Origin: Planctomycetota bacterium | GTDB lineage: Bacteria > Planctomycetota > Planctomycetia > Planctomycetales > Planctomycetaceae | Assembly (NCBI GenBank): GCA_029977045.1 | Contig: JAPOLP010000027.1 | Span: 1 to 16,875, forward strand | Length of the DNA: 16,875 bases | Direction of reading: 5' to 3' | Shown here: positions 6,342-13,924 of the stretch, in pieces | Numbering within the stretch: the stretch's first letter is position 1 | Layout of the letters: the number at the start of each line of letters is the position of its first letter | Position numbers and translations under genes: made by a program | The notes under the pieces: generated by a model | What the model was told of the DNA's origin: nothing | Database searches by the model: none | The model's input: the letters and a program-made list of their open reading frames with translations, nothing else

Positions 6342-6914
6342 ATGTTTCACTCGGCGAAAATCAGACAAGTTCTGGTGCTCGGAATGCTGGTTGGCATTTG
6401 CGCGTCAGGCTGTATCAAGCCGACGATTCAGTTCGTACCGACGACGCTGTCGATGCGCCGGTCACTGGCGATTCCCGACGTTTACCCGCTTGGCAGCACG
6501 GTTCGAGCGCACTATCACCAGATGGAAACGAATGGCGAAGCAGTCGACTTTGTGATTAACCGAAACGAGTTCATCGGCTCGACGGCCGAGCTGAATTCGT
6601 CAGGGCTCGACCATGTGCTGGAGATTGCTGCTCGCGCCCGCCGCGATCCATTCCCGATTATCGTCGAGCGTTCCGAAAACAACTCCGACCCTGAACTCGA
6701 CCAGCACCGCCGGCAAATGGTTGCCTGGATCCTGACGGAAAAAGGAGTGCAGAACGCTGTCAGCCGGACCGTCGTTTCCCAGGCATACGACCCTGGCATG
6801 AACGGTAGCCCTGCGGAAGACGCCTACTACCGATTCATCAGTAACGGAAACAACGGCAACTCAATCGGCGGTGGCGGCGGAACTGGCGGTGGTGGATTTG
6901 GCGGCGGTATCTGA
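6342..6914 (+). CDS. OmpA-like lipoprotein, probable partner of the secretin
   Basis: A 190-residue protein with a lipoprotein signal peptide: basic start, hydrophobic core VLVLGMLVGI (10-19) and a lipobox-like ASGC with the lipidated Cys at 24. Residues about 66-166 resemble an OmpA/MotB-type peptidoglycan-binding fold: VDFVINRNEFIGSTAELNSSG, then HVLEIAARAR, PIIVERSENN and LDQHRRQMVAWILTEKGV. The last matches the family's 'N..LS..RA..V...L...G' helix. The tail (169-190) is Asn/Gly-rich ending in poly-Gly. The gene follows the secretin by 68 bases on the same strand, so the two are probably co-transcribed. By position it could act like the CpaD-type or pilotin lipoprotein that anchors or assembles a secretin; this is inferred, not shown by a specific motif. 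Confidence 0.8.
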   Translation: MFHSAKIRQVLVLGMLVGICASGCIKPTIQFVPTTLSMRRSLAIPDVYPLGSTVRAHYHQMETNGEAVDFVINRNEFIGSTAELNSSGLDHVLEIAARARRDPFPIIVERSENNSDPELDQHRRQMVAWILTEKGVQNAVSRTVVSQAYDPGMNGSPAEDAYYRFISNGNNGNSIGGGGGTGGGGFGGGI

Positions 6915-7245
6915 GCGTCCGTTGCTGAAACGCTGCTGAAGGAAGGTTTCGAGTCACGGAGTACTCGCTTGCCGTTCTTCGGCTACCGAAGTCCGTTCCT
7001 CGCGAACCATGCCTGCTGAACAGGGCCGCTGCTGGAAAACTGCGCCGTTAATTCTCCCGGTGATGGGCGGTTTGGCTGCCTCGCAGGCGGCTTCGATGCT
7101 GGAAAGCTCGCCAGACCACTGATACGGTTCCCGCTCCGAGGTTTCCCTCGCGCAGCGGGACGTGTCTGCAGATTTGTCGACCGTCTCCGCAGCTTCCTCA
7201 GCCGCGTTCGGATGCGTTCAACGTTCGCTCAGACGCCATAACCGT
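6915..7245. other. 331-bp intergenic region upstream of the kinase gene
   Basis: No supported gene. A small hairpin CTTCGG-CTA-CCGAAG lies at 6977-6991 and a weaker one (CGAGG/CCTCG, 7137-7150) closer to the kinase. A 37-codon ATG frame at 7009-7122 has no ribosome-binding site or recognisable product. The kinase frame is open back to a GTG at 7162, so the last 84 bases could be coding. Confidence 0.55.
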
Positions 7246-10200
7246 ATGACCGACTCCAGTGCCGATCTCAGCCCGGAATTCAGTCTCGATTCGTTCGTCC
7301 GAACGACTCGAAAAAGTGGACTGATCGACCCGGATCGCCTGCAGAAACTGCTCGACGAACTTCCAGCTGAGATCACTGGCGACGCGGCGAAAATCGCGAA
7401 ACAGTTCGTTGAGCAGAACCTGATCACGGACTGGCAGGCGACCAAGCTGCTGCGTGGCAAACACAAAGGCTTCTCGCTGGGCAAGTATCGGCTGCTGCGG
7501 CTGCTCGGGAAGGGCGGGATGAGTTCCGTCTACCTGGCTGAACACACGCTGATGCGCCGCCGCTGTGCGATCAAAGTGCTGCCGATCGGGCGAGTCGACG
7601 ACAGTTCCTGGCTCGCTCGGTTTCACCGCGAGGCCCAGGCCATCGCGGCTCTCGACCATCCAAACATCGTCCGCGCTTACGACGTTGATCACGAGCGGGA
7701 TGGCGATCGCGACATCCACTTCCTGGTGATGGAATTCGTGGATGGCCGCAGCATTCAGGAGATCGTCGCAGACGACGGCCCGCTCTCGTTCGAGCAGGCT
7801 GCCGACTTTTTCCGCCAGGCAGCTCTGGGCCTCGATCACGCACATCGAGCCGGACTTGTTCACCGCGACGTCAAGCCCGGCAATCTGCTTGTCGACCAGC
7901 AGGGCGTGGTCAAGGTACTCGATCTGGGACTCGCGCGTTTCGCCGAGGTCGCGGAAGAGCAGCCGCTGACGGTCACGCACGACGAACGCGTGCTGGGCAC
8001 GGCTGACTACCTGTCTCCGGAACAGGCCATCGACAGCCACGCGGTCGATTCCCGTGCCGACGTCTACAGTCTCGGTTGCTCGATCTACTTTGCACTGACA
8101 GGACGACCGCCGTTCAAGGACGGGTCACTCGCGCAGCGATTGATGGCGCACCAGATGAAGGATGCGCCGCCGATCTCGGAGTCCCGGCCTGAGATCGAAG
8201 AGACTGAACAAGGCCGTGAGCTGACAGCCATCATTCGCCGCATGATGGCTCGCGAACCCGATCAGCGTTATCAGACAATGGCTGACGTGGCTCGGACACT
8301 TGAGGGCTGGTTGCCGTCAGTTGCTCAGTCGTCACCGCCAGCTGTTCCTGTCGTCGCTCCGCCTGTTGCAGTTCCCGTCGCTCGTCCGGTGACGGCACCA
8401 CCAGTTGCTCAACCAGTCGCTCAGCCGCCTGTTGCGCACCCAGTTTCACCCGCCGGCAAGCCGGCAGCAGTTCCGGTCGCGGCTCCAGTCGCTCAACCAG
8501 TGAAGCCAGCAGCTCCGATCGCTCCGGTTGTTGAGGCCGCTCCTGCTTTCCCGGCTGCGCCGTCAGCAAAGCAGGACATGCAGCCTGCTGCGGTTTCAGT
8601 ACCCGGTGGTGAGACTGCTTTCGATCCCGGTCTGATTCCTGACGTGGCGGATGGTGCGGACGAATTTCCCAGCATTCTTGGTGGCTCTCCCAGCGGCGTG
8701 ACGGCGTTCCAACCGCCGGCTGACGTTGCGGATTTCACGGCAACGGAGTCCTTTGTTCCGCAGGAGCCTGTCGTTGCGGACTCTCCGCCCGGCTTTCCGG
8801 CATTCGGCGAAACACCCACGTTTCCGGATCCCGCCGCTGGCGAATTGCCGGCCGTCGAATTCGTAGGCGACGCGGTTAATACATTTGACGAGCTGCTGCC
8901 CGATGATGATGGCCCGGACGAACTCGATCGAACGATCGTGACTCCCGGAACCGGGAGTAGTTTCCAGGACATCCTGCCGCCTGCTTCCTCGTCTGAGCCT
9001 CCGTTTCCGTTGGCCCCGGCCTCGTTCTCACCCGCTCCCGTCGCGGCAGTCGAGCCGACGTTTGCAGCTCCTCCTTTGTTCGATCCAGCTCCGGTCGCTC
9101 ATCCGACACCGCCAGCAGTCGCTCCGCTGGTTGCCGAGCCGGCTGCGTTCACTCCACAGCCAGTAGTTCCGGTTGCTGATGCTCCTGTATTTCCGACATT
9201 CGACACTCCGGTGGCAGATGCTGGTGGTTTTGCTCCGGCAGCAGCACCGGCCTTTGGAGAACCTGCGTTCGGACAACCTCCGGTTGCTCAGGCATCTGCG
9301 TCGATTTCGCCGGCTCGCCAGCAGCCAGTGAGTTCTGCTTCAGTGGCCGCTCGTCGAAAGCAGGGCAATCCCGCGATGCTGATCGGCAGCGTTCTGGCCG
9401 TGCTGGTCATTGGTGGGGCGGCCTGGTTCATGCTGTCGGGTAGCGACTCGAAGCAACCGACTAAAAAGGCCACGGCATCGTCAGGCAAGACATCGTCGGG
9501 GTCGTCAAAAACGAAGAGCGGCATGTCTGGAAAATCAACACGCTCCACCACTTCGGCTGCCAGCGGAGCCCTTAAGACAACGCTGACTGTCGGCCCAGGT
9601 CGCGAGTTCAAGACAATCGCCGCCGCTCTGGCCTACATCAAGTCGAACAAGTCGCGGTACCCGGCAACGACGCGCAAGGCCGTTGTCATTATCGAAGTTG
9701 CCGGCAGCGAGGCATTCAACGAATCGATCGAGATCGACAACTCCAGCGAAGGGTACCCGTCCGGTATCCTGATCAAGTCGACGAACGAGTTTCCCTTCAC
9801 TCTGAAGCCGGCCAGCGGTCGCCCGGCTCTGCGACTGGTCTCCATCGAGCATCTGCAGATTGACAATGTCGAGATCTCTGCTGACGGTTCGGATGTCGCT
9901 GTTGAGCTGGAAGGTTTTCTGAACCGCAGCAGCATCAGCAACGCAAAGATCACGGGGTTCAAGCAAACCGGCATTCTTGGGAAAGGCGTCGCTGGTCTGC
10001 GGCAGGATGAACTCGTACTCGATCACATCGACTTCCGACCGGCAGTTCCCGGCGCGGTCGGCATCAAACTTACCAGCGGCAAGGCATCAACCGGTCGCAT
10101 CGACATTCAGGAATGCCGCTTTTTCGGGCCGTTGTCTGTAGGGCTTCTGCTCGACAACGGAGCCCTCGGTGTCAACGTACGACGCACAATCTTCGACCGG

Positions 10201-10677
10201 GCCGACATTGGCATCTCGTTCGCGGGCGGTCCGCTCGAATGGCGGGATGTCCGCATCATCAACTGCACGTTCCACGAGATTCCCCAGGTCGCGATCAACT
10301 TCGCCGACATGCCGATCAAGGGAAGTTCGGGGCTGGAGTTCCGCCGCAACCTGTTTGCGGGACTGAAAGGCCCCGAGCTGAAGATCGCATCGGGTTACGA
10401 CCGCGAGGCGTTCACTCAGACCATTTCCACGCAGCGGGGAAGTATCGACCACAACTGGACGGACAATAGCCAGCCAGCCAACGCGGACAACGGCGAACGC
10501 GATCTGATTTCCTTCGACAATCAACGCGTTTCCGCGATCGAGTTCTTCTCGACCGATCGCGACGCCGAAGATTTTCTGACGCCGCGGCGGGGAACTCCGT
10601 ACGCATCCGTCGGAGTGCGTCCTGGCTCTGACAGCGATCCCTTCATCGGGGCTCGCCCGCAACCCGAACCACGCTGA
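7246..10677 (+). CDS. Transmembrane Ser/Thr protein kinase with extracytoplasmic beta-helix domain
   Basis: A 1143-residue receptor-type kinase. Residues 13-80 are the N-terminal block seen in planctomycete kinases (SGLIDPDRLQKLL, NLITDWQATKLLRGKHKGF). The Hanks-type kinase domain spans about 81-355: Gly loop GKGGMSSV (88-95), Lys110, Glu129, catalytic HRDVKPGN (206-213; Asp208, Asn213), DLG instead of DFG (226-228) and SPE (257-259). All catalytic residues are present, so it should be active. Residues 360-700 are a Pro/Ala/Val-rich linker with VAQPV-like repeats. One membrane segment lies at 711-731. After a Ser/Thr/Lys-rich spacer, residues about 775-1143 show repeated short Asp/Asn/Ile/Val strands (IDNVEISADGSDVAVEL, INCTFHEIPQVAINF) typical of a right-handed parallel beta-helix. 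The ATG at 7246 starts MTDSSADLSPEF; a GTG at 7162 is an alternative, and neither has a clear ribosome-binding site. The ligand and substrate are unknown. Confidence 0.93.
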   Translation: MTDSSADLSPEFSLDSFVRTTRKSGLIDPDRLQKLLDELPAEITGDAAKIAKQFVEQNLITDWQATKLLRGKHKGFSLGKYRLLRLLGKGGMSSVYLAEHTLMRRRCAIKVLPIGRVDDSSWLARFHREAQAIAALDHPNIVRAYDVDHERDGDRDIHFLVMEFVDGRSIQEIVADDGPLSFEQAADFFRQAALGLDHAHRAGLVHRDVKPGNLLVDQQGVVKVLDLGLARFAEVAEEQPLTVTHDERVLGTADYLSPEQAIDSHAVDSRADVYSLGCSIYFALTGRPPFKDGSLAQRLMAHQMKDAPPISESRPEIEETEQGRELTAIIRRMMAREPDQRYQTMADVARTLEGWLPSVAQSSPPAVPVVAPPVAVPVARPVTAPPVAQPVAQPPVAHPVSPAGKPAAVPVAAPVAQPVKPAAPIAPVVEAAPAFPAAPSAKQDMQPAAVSVPGGETAFDPGLIPDVADGADEFPSILGGSPSGVTAFQPPADVADFTATESFVPQEPVVADSPPGFPAFGETPTFPDPAAGELPAVEFVGDAVNTFDELLPDDDGPDELDRTIVTPGTGSSFQDILPPASSSEPPFPLAPASFSPAPVAAVEPTFAAPPLFDPAPVAHPTPPAVAPLVAEPAAFTPQPVVPVADAPVFPTFDTPVADAGGFAPAAAPAFGEPAFGQPPVAQASASISPARQQPVSSASVAARRKQGNPAMLIGSVLAVLVIGGAAWFMLSGSDSKQPTKKATASSGKTSSGSSKTKSGMSGKSTRSTTSAASGALKTTLTVGPGREFKTIAAALAYIKSNKSRYPATTRKAVVIIEVAGSEAFNESIEIDNSSEGYPSGILIKSTNEFPFTLKPASGRPALRLVSIEHLQIDNVEISADGSDVAVELEGFLNRSSISNAKITGFKQTGILGKGVAGLRQDELVLDHIDFRPAVPGAVGIKLTSGKASTGRIDIQECRFFGPLSVGLLLDNGALGVNVRRTIFDRADIGISFAGGPLEWRDVRIINCTFHEIPQVAINFADMPIKGSSGLEFRRNLFAGLKGPELKIASGYDREAFTQTISTQRGSIDHNWTDNSQPANADNGERDLISFDNQRVSAIEFFSTDRDAEDFLTPRRGTPYASVGVRPGSDSDPFIGARPQPEPR

Positions 10678-10743
10678 GCAGCCGTTCGTTCCGGCACTGC
10701 TCGTTAATGTAAAAGCGTCAAACGATTCACTCGAAAGCCTCTC

Positions 10744-12324
10744 ATGACTCACTCGGTTCTTATCAACGGCGAATGGATTCCATCTTCAGGCACAATGACG
10801 TTTCAGGCCGTCAATCCCGCGACGACAGAAACAATTGACGGCGACTATCCCATCAGCCCGTGGGAAGAAATCGAAGCGGCCATTCAGGCGGCTGCGGCTG
10901 CCTCGCGCGAAATGCGAGGCTGGCCGGGCGAGCGTTTCGCGGCATTTCTGGAAGCTTATGCCGACGCGATTGAGGCTCGGACCGACGAACTGGTTGACCT
11001 TGCGAATCAGGAAACAGCACTGCCTGCTTCGCCGCGTCTGAAGGACGTCGAACTGCCGCGTACGACGAACCAGTTGCGACAGGCTGCTGCCGCTGCCCGC
11101 ACTGGGTCGTGGTCCGCTCCGACGATCGACACGGCTGCAAATATTCGATCGATGTTCGGACCCATCGGCCCTGTCGCGGTCTTCGGTCCGAACAACTTCC
11201 CGTTCGCGTTTAACAGTATCGCCGGCGGAGACTTCGCAGCGGCAATCGCGGCCGGTAACCCGGTCATCGCGAAGGGGCACTCGTCACACCCCGGCACAAC
11301 GCGAGTCTTCGCGGAAGCAGCTCTCGAAGCGGCGCAGAAGACCGACATGCCCAGCGGTTTCGTGCAGCTGATTTACCGCACCGGCCACGAAGACGGTTGC
11401 CGGTTCGTCAGCCATCCACTGATGGGGGCCTGCGGCTACACGGGCTCACGTCACGCTGGGCTGAAACTGAAGGAAGCTGCCGACAAGGCTGGCAAGCCGA
11501 TCTATCTGGAACTGTCGAGTATCAATCCGGTTGTCGTTCTGCCTGGTGTCATCGCCGAACGCGGCGATGAACTGGCCGGCGAATTCACAACCAGCTGCCT
11601 GATGGGCACCGGCCAGTTCTGCACGAACCCCGGCCTTGTCCTGCTGATCGCTGGCGAGGCAACCGAGAACTTCATCTGTGCCGTCGCCGACAAGTTTGGA
11701 GCCGCACCGATCGGCACGTTTCTCAGCGAAGGCGTGCAGCGGAACTTCGCGGAGGGCGTCGCCGCTTTGCAGTCAGCCGGCGCGACAGTGCTGGCTGGCG
11801 GCGAAACCGGTGGTGGCAACGGCTTCTCGCACCAGAACACGTTGCTGCGAGTTGACGGAGCGACGTTCCTTGCCGACCCGGAAGCTCTGCAGGCTGAAGC
11901 ATTCGGCAATGGCTCGCTGCTGGTCGTAGCCGACGACGCTGACCAGCTTGTCCAGATCGCTGAAGCACTCGAAGGCAACCTGACCGGCTGCGTTTACAGT
12001 GACTCGTCCGGTGCCGACGACGCGGTTTACGACCAGGTTGTGCCAGCTTTGCGAACAAAGGTTGGGCGGCTGCTCAATGACAAGATGCCAACCGGCGTCG
12101 CCGTGTCGCCCGCCATGAACCACGGGGGGCCATTTCCGGCAACCGGACATCCGGTGTTTACTGCCGTCGGAATGCCGACCGCGATTTTTCGTTTCGCAAT
12201 GCTGCAGTCCTATGATGCCGTTCGCCCTCATCGCCTGCCAACTCTGCTCCACGACGAACATCCCGGCAACGGTTGCTGGCGCCTGATCGACGGCGAATGG
12301 TCACAGCAGTCGATCGGCTCGTAA
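10744..12324 (+). CDS. Aldehyde dehydrogenase, alpha-ketoglutarate semialdehyde (2,5-dioxovalerate) dehydrogenase type
   Basis: A 526-residue NAD(P)-dependent aldehyde dehydrogenase. Seen in the sequence: VFGPNNFPFAFN (146-157; Asn151 for the oxyanion hole), AAGNPVIAKGHSSHPGT (169-185; cofactor-binding Lys177), YTGS (232-235), YLELSSINP (254-262; general base Glu256) and MGTGQFCTNPGLV (287-299; catalytic Cys293). The ELSSINP and GQFCTNPG forms fit the subfamily that oxidises alpha-ketoglutarate semialdehyde to 2-oxoglutarate in hydroxyproline and pentose/uronate breakdown. Related members oxidise long-chain aldehydes, so the substrate is inferred. The length is normal for the subfamily. The gene lies 66 bases after the kinase on the same strand. 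No dehydratase or transporter of the sugar-acid route is nearby. A GAAAG (10732-10736) gives only a weak ribosome-binding site. Confidence 0.9.
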   Translation: MTHSVLINGEWIPSSGTMTFQAVNPATTETIDGDYPISPWEEIEAAIQAAAAASREMRGWPGERFAAFLEAYADAIEARTDELVDLANQETALPASPRLKDVELPRTTNQLRQAAAAARTGSWSAPTIDTAANIRSMFGPIGPVAVFGPNNFPFAFNSIAGGDFAAAIAAGNPVIAKGHSSHPGTTRVFAEAALEAAQKTDMPSGFVQLIYRTGHEDGCRFVSHPLMGACGYTGSRHAGLKLKEAADKAGKPIYLELSSINPVVVLPGVIAERGDELAGEFTTSCLMGTGQFCTNPGLVLLIAGEATENFICAVADKFGAAPIGTFLSEGVQRNFAEGVAALQSAGATVLAGGETGGGNGFSHQNTLLRVDGATFLADPEALQAEAFGNGSLLVVADDADQLVQIAEALEGNLTGCVYSDSSGADDAVYDQVVPALRTKVGRLLNDKMPTGVAVSPAMNHGGPFPATGHPVFTAVGMPTAIFRFAMLQSYDAVRPHRLPTLLHDEHPGNGCWRLIDGEWSQQSIGS

Positions 12325-12336
12325 CGACTTCCGATC
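12312..12336. terminator. Stem-loop across the convergent gene ends, possible shared terminator
   Basis: GATCGG (12312-12317) pairs with CCGATC (12331-12336) around the 18-base gap between the aldehyde dehydrogenase stop and the stop of the minus-strand membrane protein. The stem is only six pairs and has no T run on either side, so its function as a two-way terminator is a guess from position. Confidence 0.25.
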
Positions 12337-12342
12337 TCGATC

Positions 12343-12840
12343 TCAGTTGCCGTCCGGAGATGCCGTTTCCGCTGGCGGCGTCATTGGGCTTACTGGTTTG
12401 CCTCGTACTTTGACGAAGCCGGAGATCGCGACGATCACGGCCAGCAGTGCGACGAGAATCCCCAGAGTTCGGCCACGGTTCTGACGCAGCGGCTCGAAGG
12501 CTTTTGATTTGCCGACGAGTGCCGAGCCGAGAAAGAACACGCCGAAGGCCAGCAGCATCTTTGTGCCGACGAGCGCGTGGTACAGGCCGTCCCCGTCGTG
12601 GCCTTTCGCCAGTCGGGCGTAGTTGTAGAAACCGCTGATCAGAATCAGCGCGATGCCTGCATGGACGAACTTCTTCCAGCGACCGACGACCGCCTCCCGC
12701 AGTTTTTCGTGTTCGGCGTCCGGTAGCTCCGCAGCGGATGGCAGCAGCACTCTCCACATGAAGAAGCTGCCGCCGGCAAGAATGATGACCGTTCCAATGT
12801 GAATCACGCGCGAGATCGTGTCGGGGATGAGCAGTTCCAC
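12343..12840 (-). CDS. Four-helix integral membrane protein, CopD-like
   Basis: A 165-residue protein with four predicted membrane helices at about 8-32, 57-77, 86-110 and 125-145. Histidines occur at the membrane in the first three (His14 in ISRVIHIGTV, His60 in KFVHAGIALI, His88 in LYHALVGTKM). That pattern is seen in CopD and HemJ-like membrane proteins, where such residues bind copper or heme. I cannot assign the family with certainty. The C-terminal tail is Pro/Ser/Thr-rich. The GTG start at 12840 is preceded by AAGG eight bases upstream on the minus strand. It lies 72 bases after the glycosyltransferase gene and may be the last gene of that transcript. Confidence 0.7.
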   Translation of the reverse strand: MELLIPDTISRVIHIGTVIILAGGSFFMWRVLLPSAAELPDAEHEKLREAVVGRWKKFVHAGIALILISGFYNYARLAKGHDGDGLYHALVGTKMLLAFGVFFLGSALVGKSKAFEPLRQNRGRTLGILVALLAVIVAISGFVKVRGKPVSPMTPPAETASPDGN

Positions 12841-12912
12841 CAGAAATGCCTTCAGTTGAGAGTGAGAGAAAACCTGAATCGTGCCAGTGCCGGGATGCGG
12901 CAGCGTATTCGC

Positions 12913-13893
12913 TCAGACGTTGAGCGTTTCGCGCTGAGTTGTTTCGCTGGCCGTGCGTTCGGAGATGCTGTACGCGTCGACGTTCCGTCCGGTGTAGGCG
13001 ACCAGCAGTTCGGCCACCAGGCCCAGCGAAATGATCTGGCCACCCAGTAGTAGTGCGGCGACCGAATAGTGCAAGAGCGGGCGGCTGCCAATCGGGCCGA
13101 AATCGAGACCGCCAACCTGAGTCAGCAGCCAGATGACGGTCAGGATGGTCAGGCCGAACGAGCCGAGCCCAAACAGAAACACGCCAATCCCGCCCATCAG
13201 GTGCTGTGGCCTCATCCCGAAGCCGGTGAGAAATTTCACCGTCAGCAGGTCCAGGGAGCCGCGCAGAAATCTTCGGACTCCGTACTTGGAATGCCCGAAC
13301 TGCCGCTCGCGATGATGCACTGGCAGTTCCGTGATTTTGAAACCGCGAGCGTGGGCGAGAACCGGGATAAAACGGTGCAGCTCGCCATAGATGCGAACTT
13401 CGTGAGTCACTTCGCGGCGGAACAGCTTCAGTCCGCAGTTGTGATCGTGCAGCCAGAGCCCAGTCATCCGGCCGATCATCCAGTTGAAAACGCGGCTGGG
13501 ATACACCTTGTGCCACGGATCCAGCCGCCGTTGCTTCCAGCCGTTGACGACGTCGAAACCGGACTCCAGCTTTTCGATGAACTTCGGAATCTCTGCCGGA
13601 TCGTCCTGCAGGTCGGCGTCCATCATCATGATGTATTCGCCATCGGCCGCGTTCATGCCTGCCGTCAGAGCTGCCGCCTTGCCGAAGTTGCGGCGAAAGC
13701 GGATTCCCGAAACGTGCTCGTCGGCTTTGGCGGCCTCGCGAATCACTGCCCAGGAACCGTCGGTCGAGCCGTCGTCGACAAAGATGATCTCGAAGGAAAT
13801 CCCTGCCGCATCACACGACGCAATGATCTCACGCGTCAGTTCGAGCAGACTCTCGGATTCGTTAAGTACCGGAACGACGATCGACAATTTCAT
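12913..13893 (-). CDS. Family 2 glycosyltransferase with two C-terminal membrane helices (DPM1/GtrB-like)
   Basis: A 326-residue GT2 (GT-A fold) enzyme. It starts MKLSIVVPVLNESESL and carries FVDDGSTDGSW (39-48), the LRRN-like FRRNFGKAAALTAGM (66-80), metal-binding MMDADLQDD (90-98), DHNCGLKLFRREV (150-162) and HRERQFGHSKYG (194-205). These are the pattern of enzymes that move a sugar from a nucleotide donor onto a polyprenyl phosphate at the inner membrane (dolichyl-phosphate mannose synthase, GtrB, ArnC relatives). Two membrane segments follow at about 231-257 and 274-300, as in GtrB. The longer frame to 14004 would overlap the upstream gene; the ATG at 13893 has a strong ribosome-binding site and the family N-terminus. 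It lies 31 bases after the acetyltransferase stop. The sugar and acceptor are not known. Confidence 0.93.
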   Translation of the reverse strand: MKLSIVVPVLNESESLLELTREIIASCDAAGISFEIIFVDDGSTDGSWAVIREAAKADEHVSGIRFRRNFGKAAALTAGMNAADGEYIMMMDADLQDDPAEIPKFIEKLESGFDVVNGWKQRRLDPWHKVYPSRVFNWMIGRMTGLWLHDHNCGLKLFRREVTHEVRIYGELHRFIPVLAHARGFKITELPVHHRERQFGHSKYGVRRFLRGSLDLLTVKFLTGFGMRPQHLMGGIGVFLFGLGSFGLTILTVIWLLTQVGGLDFGPIGSRPLLHYSVAALLLGGQIISLGLVAELLVAYTGRNVDAYSISERTASETTQRETLNV

Positions 13894-13900
13894 GCGTCTG

Positions 13901-13908
13901 CCTCCTCC
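13901..13908 (-). promoter_or_regulatory. Strong ribosome-binding site of the glycosyltransferase gene
   Basis: Minus-strand GGAGGAGG, seven bases before the ATG at 13893. It is the best ribosome-binding site in the window and decides the start against the longer frame. Confidence 0.85.
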
Positions 13909-13924
13909 GCACGCGAATCTCGAA

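Noticed and set aside
7009..7122. 37-codon open frame in the intergenic region before the kinase
   Set aside because: No ribosome-binding site, no recognisable motif or signal peptide, and a size expected by chance.
8452..8465. Perfect palindrome GCCGGC-AA-GCCGGC
   Set aside because: It is short and lies inside the Pro/Ala-rich linker of the kinase gene, where G+C-rich palindromes are expected by chance.
8338..8520. Repeated GTCGCTC / CCAGTTGCTC-like DNA that at first looks like a repeat array
   Set aside because: It is the codon-level echo of VAQPV/VAxP repeats in the kinase linker; spacing is irregular and it stays in frame, so it is neither CRISPR nor an iteron set.
12158..13516. Long 452-codon minus-strand frame across the dehydrogenase end, the membrane protein and the glycosyltransferase
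   Set aside because: Its translation is Arg/Ser/Pro-rich without motifs, and it shadows three genes with clear family signatures in other frames.
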